A stretch of 64,000 bases of DNA from SGZJ01 sp949372955 (lineage in GTDB: Bacteria; Bacteroidota; Bacteroidia; Flavobacteriales; Flavobacteriaceae). Below, piece by piece: positions 34,556 to 42,999 of the stretch (the first letter of the stretch is position 1; every line of letters begins with the position of its first letter). Where the stretch lies: NCBI GenBank assembly GCA_949372955.1, contig CASIAX010000021.1, forward strand, positions 27,808-91,807. The letters run 5' to 3'. The position numbers were made by a program, and so were the translations under genes. The notes under the pieces were generated by a model that was not told the origin of the DNA, made no database searches, and saw nothing but the letters and a program-made list of their open reading frames with translations.

Positions 34556-35133
34556 TTTAAGATTTTAACTTTTCCTGTCTGTAAATTATACATCGCCCCT
34601 ACTAGTTTTATTTTATTAGATTTTTCAAGATTACATAAAAGTGTGCTTTTAGAGCGTATTCTATCTAATGTTAAAAGAATACTCTTTTCAGAAACTTTTG
34701 AGATAAAATTAGATCTGTTAGCTGTAAAACTTATACTATTTGAGACCTCACTAATAGCTGGAGAAACATATGGCTTCAGATTTGTAAAGAGTTTTTTATG
34801 ATCGTCACATACAGCAGTTACAGCACCACAGTCTTCATGACCAAGTACTAATAACACTTTACAACCCTTATAATCACAAGCAAATTCAAAAGAATTAATT
34901 ATATCCTTATTTTCTATATTTCCAGCTATTCTAGTTACGTATATATCACCAATTCCTTGATCAAAAATTGCTTCTGGTATGACCCTACAGTCAATACAAG
35001 ATAATATAATTGCCTTGGGGTCTTTACTTAAAAACTCTTTATTATTGACAATGGTACTACTCTGGTTTTTTTGGAATCTCGAGTTACCTTGAAGTAACTC
35101 CTCGAGAACAAGACTAGCTGAATGTATACTCAT
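34552..35133 (-). CDS. Beta-class carbonic anhydrase
   Basis: The 193-residue enzyme interconverts CO2 and bicarbonate. Zinc ligands and the catalytic dyad are visible: Cys46-x-Asp48-x-Arg50 (SCIDCR) and the His-x-x-Cys pair in VLGHEDCGAV near residue 100. There is no signal peptide, so it is cytoplasmic. It is the last gene of the Bat operon: its ATG overlaps the batE stop by one base (TAATG), so it is made together with the Bat proteins. Bicarbonate supply for biosynthesis is the likely role. Confidence 0.95.
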   Translation of the reverse strand: MSIHSASLVLEELLQGNSRFQKNQSSTIVNNKEFLSKDPKAIILSCIDCRVIPEAIFDQGIGDIYVTRIAGNIENKDIINSFEFACDYKGCKVLLVLGHEDCGAVTAVCDDHKKLFTNLKPYVSPAISEVSNSISFTANRSNFISKVSEKSILLTLDRIRSKSTLLCNLEKSNKIKLVGAMYNLQTGKVKILN

Positions 35134-35885
35134 TATATGATTTTTAATTTATTTTTAATTATCCAGCCAATTTGACCATCACGTAATTTTATTTTTAACC
35201 AATCATTGTCAAAATCTTCTATAATTTCTAACTTAGTTCCTTCATAAATTTTAAATAAAACTTCACTATTACTATTTGGTTCTAAGTTAACATCAATACT
35301 TTGATCAAATACTATTGCATATTGAAAGTCAGTTCGAGAATTATAATTCTGAAAACTGATAAATAAAATACTGCTTGTCATTATGTAAGATAAAACAAAT
35401 AACGTAAATGTTATTCTCTTAATTTTTGATGATCTTGAAAAGTAATACAATAAGAACAAAAAAGATGAAACTGTACCTAAAATAATACACAGGATAGACC
35501 AATAATGTAAAGAAAAGTAATTATAAATATAATTAGCTTTATTACTTAATACATCGACATTTACAGGATCTATATTGTTGATGATAAGATTATTTAAATA
35601 TTGTAAATTTTGAATTAAATCAGCGTTATTTGGGTAAAATTTTAATCCTTTTTCATAATAATATATAGCGGAAGCTAAACTATCGACTTTATAATATGCA
35701 TTACCTAAATTAAAATACAGATCTGAAGAATGATTTCCATTAATTAAAATTTCATGATATTTTTCTATAGCTAATGAAAAATCACCAGCATTATATCTTT
35801 CATTAGCAGTAACAAATATGTCTTTTTCTTGTGAGAAACTAAGATTGAGAATAAGTGTGAATAATAAAAAATTTTTCATAGTCAA
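35133..35885 (-). CDS. batE: BatE-like TPR/SH3 protein
   Basis: The 250-residue protein has a signal peptide (about 1-18), tetratricopeptide repeats (ERYNAGDFSLAIEKYHEIL near 28 and SDLYFNLGNAYYKVDSLASAIYYYEKGL near 54), two membrane segments (about 128-185) and a C-terminal SH3-like domain (VLFKIYEGTKLEIIEDFDNDWLKIKL, then GWIIKNKLKII). This is the BatE layout of Bacteroidota aerotolerance operons. Bat proteins are thought to form membrane and periplasmic complexes linked to oxygen tolerance; the mechanism is unknown. It overlaps batD by 4 nt. Confidence 0.88.
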   Translation of the reverse strand: MTMKNFLLFTLILNLSFSQEKDIFVTANERYNAGDFSLAIEKYHEILINGNHSSDLYFNLGNAYYKVDSLASAIYYYEKGLKFYPNNADLIQNLQYLNNLIINNIDPVNVDVLSNKANYIYNYFSLHYWSILCIILGTVSSFLFLLYYFSRSSKIKRITFTLFVLSYIMTSSILFISFQNYNSRTDFQYAIVFDQSIDVNLEPNSNSEVLFKIYEGTKLEIIEDFDNDWLKIKLRDGQIGWIIKNKLKII

Positions 35886-37642
35886 TTAATTTCTTTATCT
35901 ATTTGTGATATAATTTCAATAGCTTTAGTGTAATCAGATTTCATCTCAACATTTGTAATTGGTGTATATCTAGCCATTTCACAATTCTTAAATAATTTAT
36001 TTAAAGACAAAGTAATAGCTTTGGGGACTTGTCTTTTTTCTAATTCAATTGTAATATTATTTTTTGTATAATTACTGTTTTCAAGTGATATTATTGATTT
36101 CAAATAGTTATGTAAAGCCCTATCTAAAGATTCGTAAAAATCTTCTTTTCTCCCAAGGTTTGATTTAGCTTCTGATAAATGTTTTTTGGCTAATTTTTTA
36201 GCTTGTAACAACAAATCATTATTTGAATACTTCCCTTTATCTTTAGAGTAATTTGTTAATATAATTATTATTAGTAGTGTTATAATAAAAGGAGCTAAAA
36301 ATAAGGTCCAGAAAAATGACGAATTAAAAAAGAAGTTTTTTCTGATTTTGGTTAATGTAGTTTTAGTTTTAAAAGGCAAAAAGGCAACTGTTTTTGATTT
36401 AGAGTTAATTTTAAAATTATTAGTTTTTACGGATTCATTACTCCACTCTTTCCCTGAAACATCAATAGTGAATTCTTCAGAACTTATAATTTTATATGAT
36501 TCAGAATCTATATCAAAATAAGTGAATGAAATTTTTGGTATTTTATATCTGCCAGGTTTTGATGGTACAATTGTATATAAATCACGGACACTACCTGCCA
36601 TCCCAATTATACTTGTAGATATTTTCTCTTCTCTTTCAGGTTGGTATACCTCTAATGAAGAAGATAAATTAAGCTCTGGAAGTTGAAATAACTTTAAATT
36701 TCCTTGTCCATTTATTTCTAACTTTAATTCCAATGCCTCGGAGACTGAAAGCTTTGTTTTTGAACTATTTAATGTAAAATTAAAAGATCCTACTGCGCCA
36801 CCAAAGTTCTGTAATTCATTATTTTTGGGTAGTGGCTTAACATTGATTTTTTTATCGCCAGATGTCACAATTTTTTGGGAAGATCCCATAATCCTTTGGC
36901 CAAAGAAATCTCTTCGGTTTGTTGGTAATTGCAAAGTTAGATCTAAAGATAAAGGCTCAATAGTTAGCTCTCCATTTTTTTGAGGATATAAAACTGTTTT
37001 TTTTAGCGTAACATATCTATAGGCTTTGTTATTATAAATACCATCTTCGATACTGTAATTTTCGATACTTATATTTTGACTCCAAAAATCAGCATACCTA
37101 GGGGAGGATAATTCTCTCCAGTTGGTAATTCCAATGTTTGAGGAAAAGTAAAGCTTGTGGACAACTGAAACCCCTTCATTTAAATAAGGATTACTATTAG
37201 AAACCTCAGAAACTAAGTATACTTCCGTATCTGAAATATAATTTGGGTCATTCTCTTTGTTAGGGTTTTTAACAGCACTTAAGACTTTTATATTAATAGG
37301 AGAGGTTTTATAGACCTCCTCTTTTACTTCAATTTTAGCTTGACCAATTTCAAACGAACCAATTTTTATGGGAGATAAAAAATAAGTATACGATTTCCTA
37401 TATGATCTTTTTCCGTTTACCCAGGAATTTTTTATGGACTGGCTGGGCCCTCCAACAACTTTGAAGTTTTTAAAGCTTGGAGGTTTAAAGTTATCTCCGT
37501 CTTCATTTAAAGTAAACTCTACACGTAATCTCTCATTAATTCCTAAAGATTTTTTACTAACATTAGACTCAAATATAATTTGAGATGTAACCGCAAGGTT
37601 AAAAAATAATAAAATAATATTTAAAAAATATTTATAATTCAT
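35882..37642 (-). CDS. batD: BatD oxygen-tolerance family protein
   Basis: The 586-residue BatD has a signal peptide (1-20), several tandem Ig-like beta domains over about 21-400 (the start IIFESNVSKKSLGINERLRVEFTLN is diagnostic; GPSQSIKNSWVNGKRSYRKSYTYFLSP follows), one membrane helix near 445 and a cytoplasmic helical tail. The N-terminal part would be periplasmic. It sits between batC (1-nt overlap) and batE (4-nt overlap). Confidence 0.94.
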   Translation of the reverse strand: MNYKYFLNIILLFFNLAVTSQIIFESNVSKKSLGINERLRVEFTLNEDGDNFKPPSFKNFKVVGGPSQSIKNSWVNGKRSYRKSYTYFLSPIKIGSFEIGQAKIEVKEEVYKTSPINIKVLSAVKNPNKENDPNYISDTEVYLVSEVSNSNPYLNEGVSVVHKLYFSSNIGITNWRELSSPRYADFWSQNISIENYSIEDGIYNNKAYRYVTLKKTVLYPQKNGELTIEPLSLDLTLQLPTNRRDFFGQRIMGSSQKIVTSGDKKINVKPLPKNNELQNFGGAVGSFNFTLNSSKTKLSVSEALELKLEINGQGNLKLFQLPELNLSSSLEVYQPEREEKISTSIIGMAGSVRDLYTIVPSKPGRYKIPKISFTYFDIDSESYKIISSEEFTIDVSGKEWSNESVKTNNFKINSKSKTVAFLPFKTKTTLTKIRKNFFFNSSFFWTLFLAPFIITLLIIIILTNYSKDKGKYSNNDLLLQAKKLAKKHLSEAKSNLGRKEDFYESLDRALHNYLKSIISLENSNYTKNNITIELEKRQVPKAITLSLNKLFKNCEMARYTPITNVEMKSDYTKAIEIISQIDKEIN

Positions 37643-38430
37643 TACCAGTCTTTTTCATTTTTCAATTTAACCCCTTTTAACTTCTTGGCATTAATCTTTT
37701 CTTGGACCTTATTTTCCTCTTGATTCATGGCTTCTAAAAGATTTTTTATTTGTTGTGGAGATAACTTTTTTGCTCGCGGTTCTGGTGATTCTTTTGACTT
37801 ATCTTCTGGTTTATCCCCTTTATTTTGGTCTTCATTATCTTTTTGGTCTTCATTGTCTTTTTGATCTTCATTTCCTTTTTGATCTTTATCGTCTTTTTGA
37901 TCTTCATCTTCACTTTTATCCTTGTCTTTTTCTTTATCCTCGTCCTCATCTTCCCCTTCGCTTTCTTTCTCATTTTCCTGATCTTTGGCGCAATCTAAGG
38001 CTAAAGCTAAATTATATCTAGATTCATCATCATGAGTATTATTTCTTAATGCATTTTTGTATGCTTCAACAGCTTCTTTGCACATTTTTTTTTGCATTAA
38101 AATATTACCAATATTATGAAATATTTGATGTTTATCAATAGCTAATTTAGCGTTTTTTAGAGCCTCTGATTGACTCAATAAAGCTTCATCATAATATCCG
38201 TTTTCATATAAGTTATTGCTGAAATTATATTGACCCTTTATAGAATCAGGGCTTACCGATATTGCTCTTCTATAATTTTGTTCCGACAAATTAACATTAG
38301 TTTGAAATGACTTGTTGGCTTTTTTAATTAAAGTCTCGTATTTATTTTGCTGTGATAATGCTACTCCTGTTGTTAAAAATAGTAATATCAGGTAATTAAA
38401 TAGAATTATATTAATCTTTCTTTGTTGCAT
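37642..38430 (-). CDS. batC: BatC-like TPR protein with charged hexapeptide repeats
   Basis: The 262-residue protein has a signal/anchor segment (about 8-26), three TPR-like motifs (about 30-147; YRRAISVSPDSIKGQYNFSNNLYENGYYDEAL and VEAYKNALRNNTHDDESRYNLALAL regions) and a highly charged Glu/Asp/Lys stretch at about 151-215 containing tandem EDQKDN-type hexapeptides. The C-terminal PQQIKNLLEAMNQEENKVQEK segment (225-245) is conserved in BatC proteins. It overlaps batB by 20 nt and batD by 1 nt. The charged repeat varies in length between strains in many such proteins, so length may be unstable. Confidence 0.9.
   Translation of the reverse strand: MQQRKINIILFNYLILLFLTTGVALSQQNKYETLIKKANKSFQTNVNLSEQNYRRAISVSPDSIKGQYNFSNNLYENGYYDEALLSQSEALKNAKLAIDKHQIFHNIGNILMQKKMCKEAVEAYKNALRNNTHDDESRYNLALALDCAKDQENEKESEGEDEDEDKEKDKDKSEDEDQKDDKDQKGNEDQKDNEDQKDNEDQNKGDKPEDKSKESPEPRAKKLSPQQIKNLLEAMNQEENKVQEKINAKKLKGVKLKNEKDW
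37816..37905 (-). repeat. 18-nt tandem repeat in batC
   Basis: Five consecutive 18-nt units encode hexapeptides EDQKDD, KDQKGN, EDQKDN, EDQKDN and EDQNKG (residues 176-205). The middle copies are nearly identical at DNA level; the last is divergent. The repeat keeps the reading frame whatever the copy number. Confidence 0.85.
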
Positions 38431-39463
38431 TATTTTCGTTAAATAAGTTTAGTGAGTTAATCCAACTTGTTTTAGAATCAAACATAAATATGTCAAAAAA
38501 CAAGAGGATAAAAGCTATAAATATGAACAATTGAAATTGGTCATCAAAATCAGAAAACTGTTTAGTTTCAAATTCTACCTTTTCAGTCTCTAGTAAAATT
38601 TTATCAATTTCATTAATTACAAAAGTTGTGTTTTCTCCATTTATAAAATTTCCGTTTGTAATCTCGGCAATTTCAGTTAATACTTTTTTATTAAGTTTTG
38701 TTATAACAACCTCATCGTTATTGTCTCGTTTGTAATTTTGTATGACTCCATTTTTTTTAATGGGGATTGGTGATCCTTTCTCTTTTCCTACGCCGACTGT
38801 ATATATTTTAATTCCTTTACTGGCTGCAAGTTTAGCAATATCAAGTGAGCTATTATTATGATCTTCACCATCAGAGATAATGATTAATAATTTAGAAGTA
38901 TTAGTATTTTGATCAAAATAAGTGGTTGATAACTGGATAGCTTCATCAATAGCAGTTCCTTGAGATGAAATCATATCTGTATTCATGTTTTGTAAAAACA
39001 TTTTTGCTGCAGAATAATCAGTAGTTATTGGTAATTGCGGGAAAGCTTTCCCAGCGTAAGCAACAATACCAACTCTGTCACTATTGAGTTTATTGATAAT
39101 TTGATTTACTATTTGTTTAGATTTTTCTAATCTGTTTGGAGCTATATCTTCAGCTAACATACTTCTGGAAACGTCAATTGCAAAAACAATATCAATACCA
39201 AACCTTTTATAGGTTTCCATCTTACTCCCTACTTGCGGATTAACTAGGGCTAAAATTAGAAATATTAATGAAATTAAGTTCATTAAAGATTTTAGATAAG
39301 GTTTAAACCTTGAAAAATTAGGGCTTAACTTTAACAATGATGATCTAGTAATAAACTTATTTTGAGCTCGTGTCTTCCAAAACTCATTTATAAAAAATAG
39401 AACAACTACCAATGCAGGAATAACCATTAACCAAAACCATATTTTTTCTTCTAACTGGTACAT
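38411..39463 (-). CDS. batB: BatB-like von Willebrand factor A protein
   Basis: The 350-residue membrane-anchored protein has two N-terminal membrane helices (about 10-75), a vWA domain (about 88-280) with the MIDAS motif Asp-Val-Ser-Arg-Ser (DVSRSMLAEDIAPNRL) and IISDGEDHNN, and a final membrane helix near 320. vWA domains bind divalent metal and protein partners. It overlaps batA by one base and batC by 20 nt. Confidence 0.93.
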   Translation of the reverse strand: MYQLEEKIWFWLMVIPALVVVLFFINEFWKTRAQNKFITRSSLLKLSPNFSRFKPYLKSLMNLISLIFLILALVNPQVGSKMETYKRFGIDIVFAIDVSRSMLAEDIAPNRLEKSKQIVNQIINKLNSDRVGIVAYAGKAFPQLPITTDYSAAKMFLQNMNTDMISSQGTAIDEAIQLSTTYFDQNTNTSKLLIIISDGEDHNNSSLDIAKLAASKGIKIYTVGVGKEKGSPIPIKKNGVIQNYKRDNNDEVVITKLNKKVLTEIAEITNGNFINGENTTFVINEIDKILLETEKVEFETKQFSDFDDQFQLFIFIAFILLFFDIFMFDSKTSWINSLNLFNENNATKKD

Positions 39464-40467
39464 TATATAAAGCTTCTAAAGATTGTGTATTTTAAAATTA
39501 ATTCCAATGTCAGAAATAAAAGGGCTAATAAAACATAAAGTCTATATTTTTCTTGATGATTATAATATTTTATCTCTTCAACATCAGATTTTTCTAGTTT
39601 ATTTATTTCATCATAAATATCTTGAAGTTTTTCGTTATTAGTAGCTCTAAAATATTTCCCGCCTGTTAAATCAGCTATTTCCATAAGTAAAGCTTCATCA
39701 ATTTCAACTTGAATATTAGCATAACTGAATTTTCCTTTACTATCTACTCCAACAGGAGATAGAGCCATTCCGTTGGTTCCTATACCTATTGTGTAAATTT
39801 TTATTCCATACTCAATTGCTAATTCAGCAGCTGTATTTGGATCTATAAACCCAGAATTATTAACTCCATCGGTTAATAGTATAATGACTTTACTTTTAGC
39901 TTTGCTGTCTTTAATTCGATTAACAGACGTGGCTAATCCCATTCCGATAGCGGTACCTCCTTCAATTATAGTGTTGTATTTTATTTCGTTTAAAGATCTA
40001 ATTATAATGTTTTTGTCACTGGTGATAGGAGTTTTAGTATAACTCTCTCCAGCATACTCTACAAGGCCTATTCTATCGTTTGTTCTATCCATAATAAAAC
40101 TAGCAGCAACTTGTTTTAAAGCCTCTAATCTATTAGGTGACAAATCTTTTGCAAGCATACTTGCTGACACATCAATAGCCATGACAATATCAATCCCTTG
40201 ATTGTTCTTAACTTTTGTGGATACATCTATTATCTGAGGACGAGCCAATGCGATTATAATAAAAACTAAGCATAAAACTCTTAAGATATATAAAAGTGGC
40301 TTTAGTTTTGAAATTAATGAAGAATGAGTTAAAAAAGCAATTGTGTTCGGAAGAGAAATACTATTACTTAATTTGTTCTTTTTGGATATATACCAAAAGC
40401 AAACTACTGGAATGACAAAAAGCATCCAAAAGAACTCAGGATTTAGAAACTGTATTTTTAGAATCAT
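39463..40467 (-). CDS. batA: BatA-like von Willebrand factor A protein
   Basis: The 334-residue paralogue of batB has the same plan: N-terminal membrane helices (LNPEFFWMLFVIPVVCFWYI, residues 7-26), a vWA domain with MIDAS motif DVSASMLAKDLSPNRL near 93 and LLTDGVNNSG near 196, and a C-terminal helix. Start and stop overlap both neighbours, and the two vWA proteins probably work as a pair with the MoxR ATPase. Confidence 0.94.
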   Translation of the reverse strand: MILKIQFLNPEFFWMLFVIPVVCFWYISKKNKLSNSISLPNTIAFLTHSSLISKLKPLLYILRVLCLVFIIIALARPQIIDVSTKVKNNQGIDIVMAIDVSASMLAKDLSPNRLEALKQVAASFIMDRTNDRIGLVEYAGESYTKTPITSDKNIIIRSLNEIKYNTIIEGGTAIGMGLATSVNRIKDSKAKSKVIILLTDGVNNSGFIDPNTAAELAIEYGIKIYTIGIGTNGMALSPVGVDSKGKFSYANIQVEIDEALLMEIADLTGGKYFRATNNEKLQDIYDEINKLEKSDVEEIKYYNHQEKYRLYVLLALLFLTLELILKYTIFRSFI

Positions 40468-42110
40468 AATTGCTTTTTACTTTTTATTAATTCAATAGAA
40501 TCCACTATCTTATCAATGATTTTATGGATATAATCGTCATCTTCTTGCCATGATAAAAAGACCTGCTTAAAGTCTTCATTGTTAACGAATCCAAATATTT
40601 TATATTTAGTTTTCTTAAAATCATTTGATTTTTCTGATGGAAAATCTGCAGAGCCATAAATTAATAATCCTTCAGCTCCATTTGGAGTTTGAAAACTTTC
40701 AAACTTAGTTATGATATTTTTTACTCCTAGTTTTTCAATGATTTCTATATTAGAATTCATCATTTGCTGCAAGTTAATATTAGGGCTATTAGGCGTCAAT
40801 TTTATATTAGTAATAGTAATATTTAAAGAAGATGTGACATTTTCATAATTAAACTCCGAAACAGTTGTTCCGTTATCGACATTAAAAAGATAGCTATCAA
40901 TATTCCTATTTAAAACCTTTGGAGTGCTAATAAATACGGGGGGGGCACCATAACTTGAACTAACCCATTCTTTAGATTCTAAAAATATTAAATTTTGGTT
41001 TCTAAATATTGTGTCATTTACATAAGTAAAACCATACACTATTATAGAAGTTAAATAAATGACAAAAAGAGAAAGTAAAGAGTAAGCTGCAATTTTCTTG
41101 TTGCGTTTTTTATGTTTTAACCTTCTTAAGTCTTCTTGAATCTTTAAGTTTTTTTGTAATTCTTCTTTTGTAGGTTCAGGCAAAATTAATTTTATATTAT
41201 CAATTTCTTTTTCTAAAGATTCTAAATCATTTAAGGCAGTTTTATAATCTGGTTCATGCTTCGCAAACTTTACAAGGTCAGCTCTAGAAAATATATTGTC
41301 AATATTTTTTATAGTAGGGTTAGATAGATCATATTTTTTAGAGTTTTTTAAAAGGTTTAATCTGATAATTAATTCTTTCGTTGTACACTCTAATGCGTTG
41401 TTTATTATTTTTTGATTTAAGAAATTTCTAACTATAAATGTTAAATTAGAATAATAATTTTTAACGTCTACGTTGGAGTCATATTTAAGTTTTTTAATCG
41501 CCGATAATTCTTTAATAGCTTTTTCATATGGTGTGAAATATTCTATTTCTAATTTATGGATTTTAAAAAAACTAAAAATTTGATTTCTATAATAGATAAA
41601 AAAAGCAATTAGTGATAGTGTTAAAATAACGTATAGCCAATAAAGGAAATCAAATTGAGTTTTCGATTTCATAATTGGCTTAATCGCATATAGGCCCTGC
41701 TTAGTAGTATCAATAACTACAGAGTTAATTTTTATCCTAAAAGAATCTAATCGTACTTCTTTATTTAAGAACTGGATTTTTGGAGCAGGAATATAAAAAA
41801 CTCCAGAATCGAAATGAGTTAAGGCGAACTGTTTACTAATGATATACTTATTATCTAAAAAGTTAGTGTCCAATTTAGATTCATTAATAACTTCAAAGGG
41901 TAAAAAATATTTACTCTCAGGAAAACGAATTGGTCCTAAAGAGTCTGTTTTTATATTAATTTTGTAGATGATTTGTTCTCCAATTCTAATATTGGTGGTA
42001 TCTACAGTATTTGAAATTTCTTGTGCACATAATGATAGAGGCAATACAAAACAAACTAATATTAGATGTATTGGTCTACTCAAATTATATGCAGAAAAAT
42101 TAAATTTCAT
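40464..42110 (-). CDS. Bat-operon membrane protein, BatD-like N-terminus plus extra C-terminal domain
   Basis: The 548-residue protein has a signal peptide (about 1-29), an N-terminal beta domain (about 32-135; SNTVDTTNIRIGEQIIYKINI resembles BatD modules), a membrane helix near 155, a cytoplasmic helical region (about 185-330) with a charged coiled-coil, a second membrane helix near 350 and a C-terminal alpha/beta domain (about 375-545) that recalls PsbP/Mog1-like folds by pattern only. It occupies the slot between DUF58 and batA found in Bacteroidota aerotolerance operons. Two codons in SYGAPPVF fall in a run of eight C (G8 on the plus strand, 40938-40945). The exact function is unknown. 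Confidence 0.8.
   Translation of the reverse strand: MKFNFSAYNLSRPIHLILVCFVLPLSLCAQEISNTVDTTNIRIGEQIIYKINIKTDSLGPIRFPESKYFLPFEVINESKLDTNFLDNKYIISKQFALTHFDSGVFYIPAPKIQFLNKEVRLDSFRIKINSVVIDTTKQGLYAIKPIMKSKTQFDFLYWLYVILTLSLIAFFIYYRNQIFSFFKIHKLEIEYFTPYEKAIKELSAIKKLKYDSNVDVKNYYSNLTFIVRNFLNQKIINNALECTTKELIIRLNLLKNSKKYDLSNPTIKNIDNIFSRADLVKFAKHEPDYKTALNDLESLEKEIDNIKLILPEPTKEELQKNLKIQEDLRRLKHKKRNKKIAAYSLLSLFVIYLTSIIVYGFTYVNDTIFRNQNLIFLESKEWVSSSYGAPPVFISTPKVLNRNIDSYLFNVDNGTTVSEFNYENVTSSLNITITNIKLTPNSPNINLQQMMNSNIEIIEKLGVKNIITKFESFQTPNGAEGLLIYGSADFPSEKSNDFKKTKYKIFGFVNNEDFKQVFLSWQEDDDYIHKIIDKIVDSIELIKSKKQL
40938..40945 (-). repeat. Mononucleotide C8 tract in the Bat-operon gene
   Basis: Eight C on the coding strand encode Ala-Pro-Pro. 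Losing one base gives a TAA about 10 codons later; gaining one gives a TAG about 7 codons later. It is rare in such AT-rich DNA and could be a slip site. Confidence 0.88.
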
Positions 42111-42113
42111 TTA

Positions 42114-42980
42114 TTATCTGTTTTTAAAATATCCCAATAATTTCCTAACATAACTATCCTGAGTTCCACAATTAATCACACCCGATCCTGAGCGTCTAAA
42201 GTTACTTTCGAAAGTTTTAACATTGGATAAATAATCATTTTCATAAGCTAATCTAACTTTAGAAGAAGCTGTGTTAACAGTTAAGATATCACCAGTTTCA
42301 TTATCTATAACCTCAATTACTCCAAGGTTTGGTATTGATTTTTCACTTTTGTCAAAAATTCTAATTCCAGTAATATCATGCCTTGAAGAGCTGATTTTTA
42401 AACTTTTAAAATAATCCGGAGATATAAAGTCAGAAATTATAAAAACAATAGATTTATTTTTTTGAATATTGGACAAAAATTTTAATGCACTATGGATATC
42501 TGTTTTTTTATTTAGTGGTTTGAACTCTAATAATTCTCTTATAATTCTCAAAATATGTGTTTTCCCTTTTTTGGGAGGAATGTATAATTCAATGATATCA
42601 GTGAATAAAATCAAACCGATTTTATCATTATTTTGATTAGCCGAGAAGGATAGAGTGGCTGCTATTTCAGTGACATATTCATTTTTAAAAATATCATTAG
42701 TTCCAAAAAATTTTGAGCCTGATACATCAACCATTAACATTAAAGTTTGTTCTCTTTCTTCTTCAAAAACCTTAATAAATGGTTCATTATATCTAGCGGT
42801 AACATTCCAATCAATAGCCCTTACATCATCTCCAATTTGATACTGTCTGACTTCACTAAAAGTCATTCCTTTTCCTTTAAAAGTAGAGTGATACTCTCCG
42901 CCAAATATATGGTCAGAAAGTCTTCTAGTTTTAATTTCTATTTTTCTTACTTTTTTTAAAAGCTCTTTAGTATCCATCAA
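42114..42980 (-). CDS. DUF58 domain protein (Bat operon)
   Basis: The 288-residue cytoplasmic protein has the DUF58 core GGEYHSTFKGKGMTFSEVRQYQIGDDVRAIDWNVTARYNEPFIKVFEEEREQTLMLMVDVS (over residues 27-86), a vWA-like fold with a degenerate MIDAS motif (DVSGS). DUF58 proteins are standard partners of MoxR ATPases. It lies 19 nt downstream of moxR and 3 nt upstream of the next gene. Confidence 0.95.
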   Translation of the reverse strand: MMDTKELLKKVRKIEIKTRRLSDHIFGGEYHSTFKGKGMTFSEVRQYQIGDDVRAIDWNVTARYNEPFIKVFEEEREQTLMLMVDVSGSKFFGTNDIFKNEYVTEIAATLSFSANQNNDKIGLILFTDIIELYIPPKKGKTHILRIIRELLEFKPLNKKTDIHSALKFLSNIQKNKSIVFIISDFISPDYFKSLKISSSRHDITGIRIFDKSEKSIPNLGVIEVIDNETGDILTVNTASSKVRLAYENDYLSNVKTFESNFRRSGSGVINCGTQDSYVRKLLGYFKNR

Positions 42981-42999
42981 CTTAAGTTATTTAACCGAA

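Noticed and set aside
37755..38021. 88-codon plus-strand frame rich in Leu/Phe, looking like a membrane protein
   Set aside because: It is the antisense of the Glu/Asp/Lys-rich repeats of batC, which always give a hydrophobic shadow.
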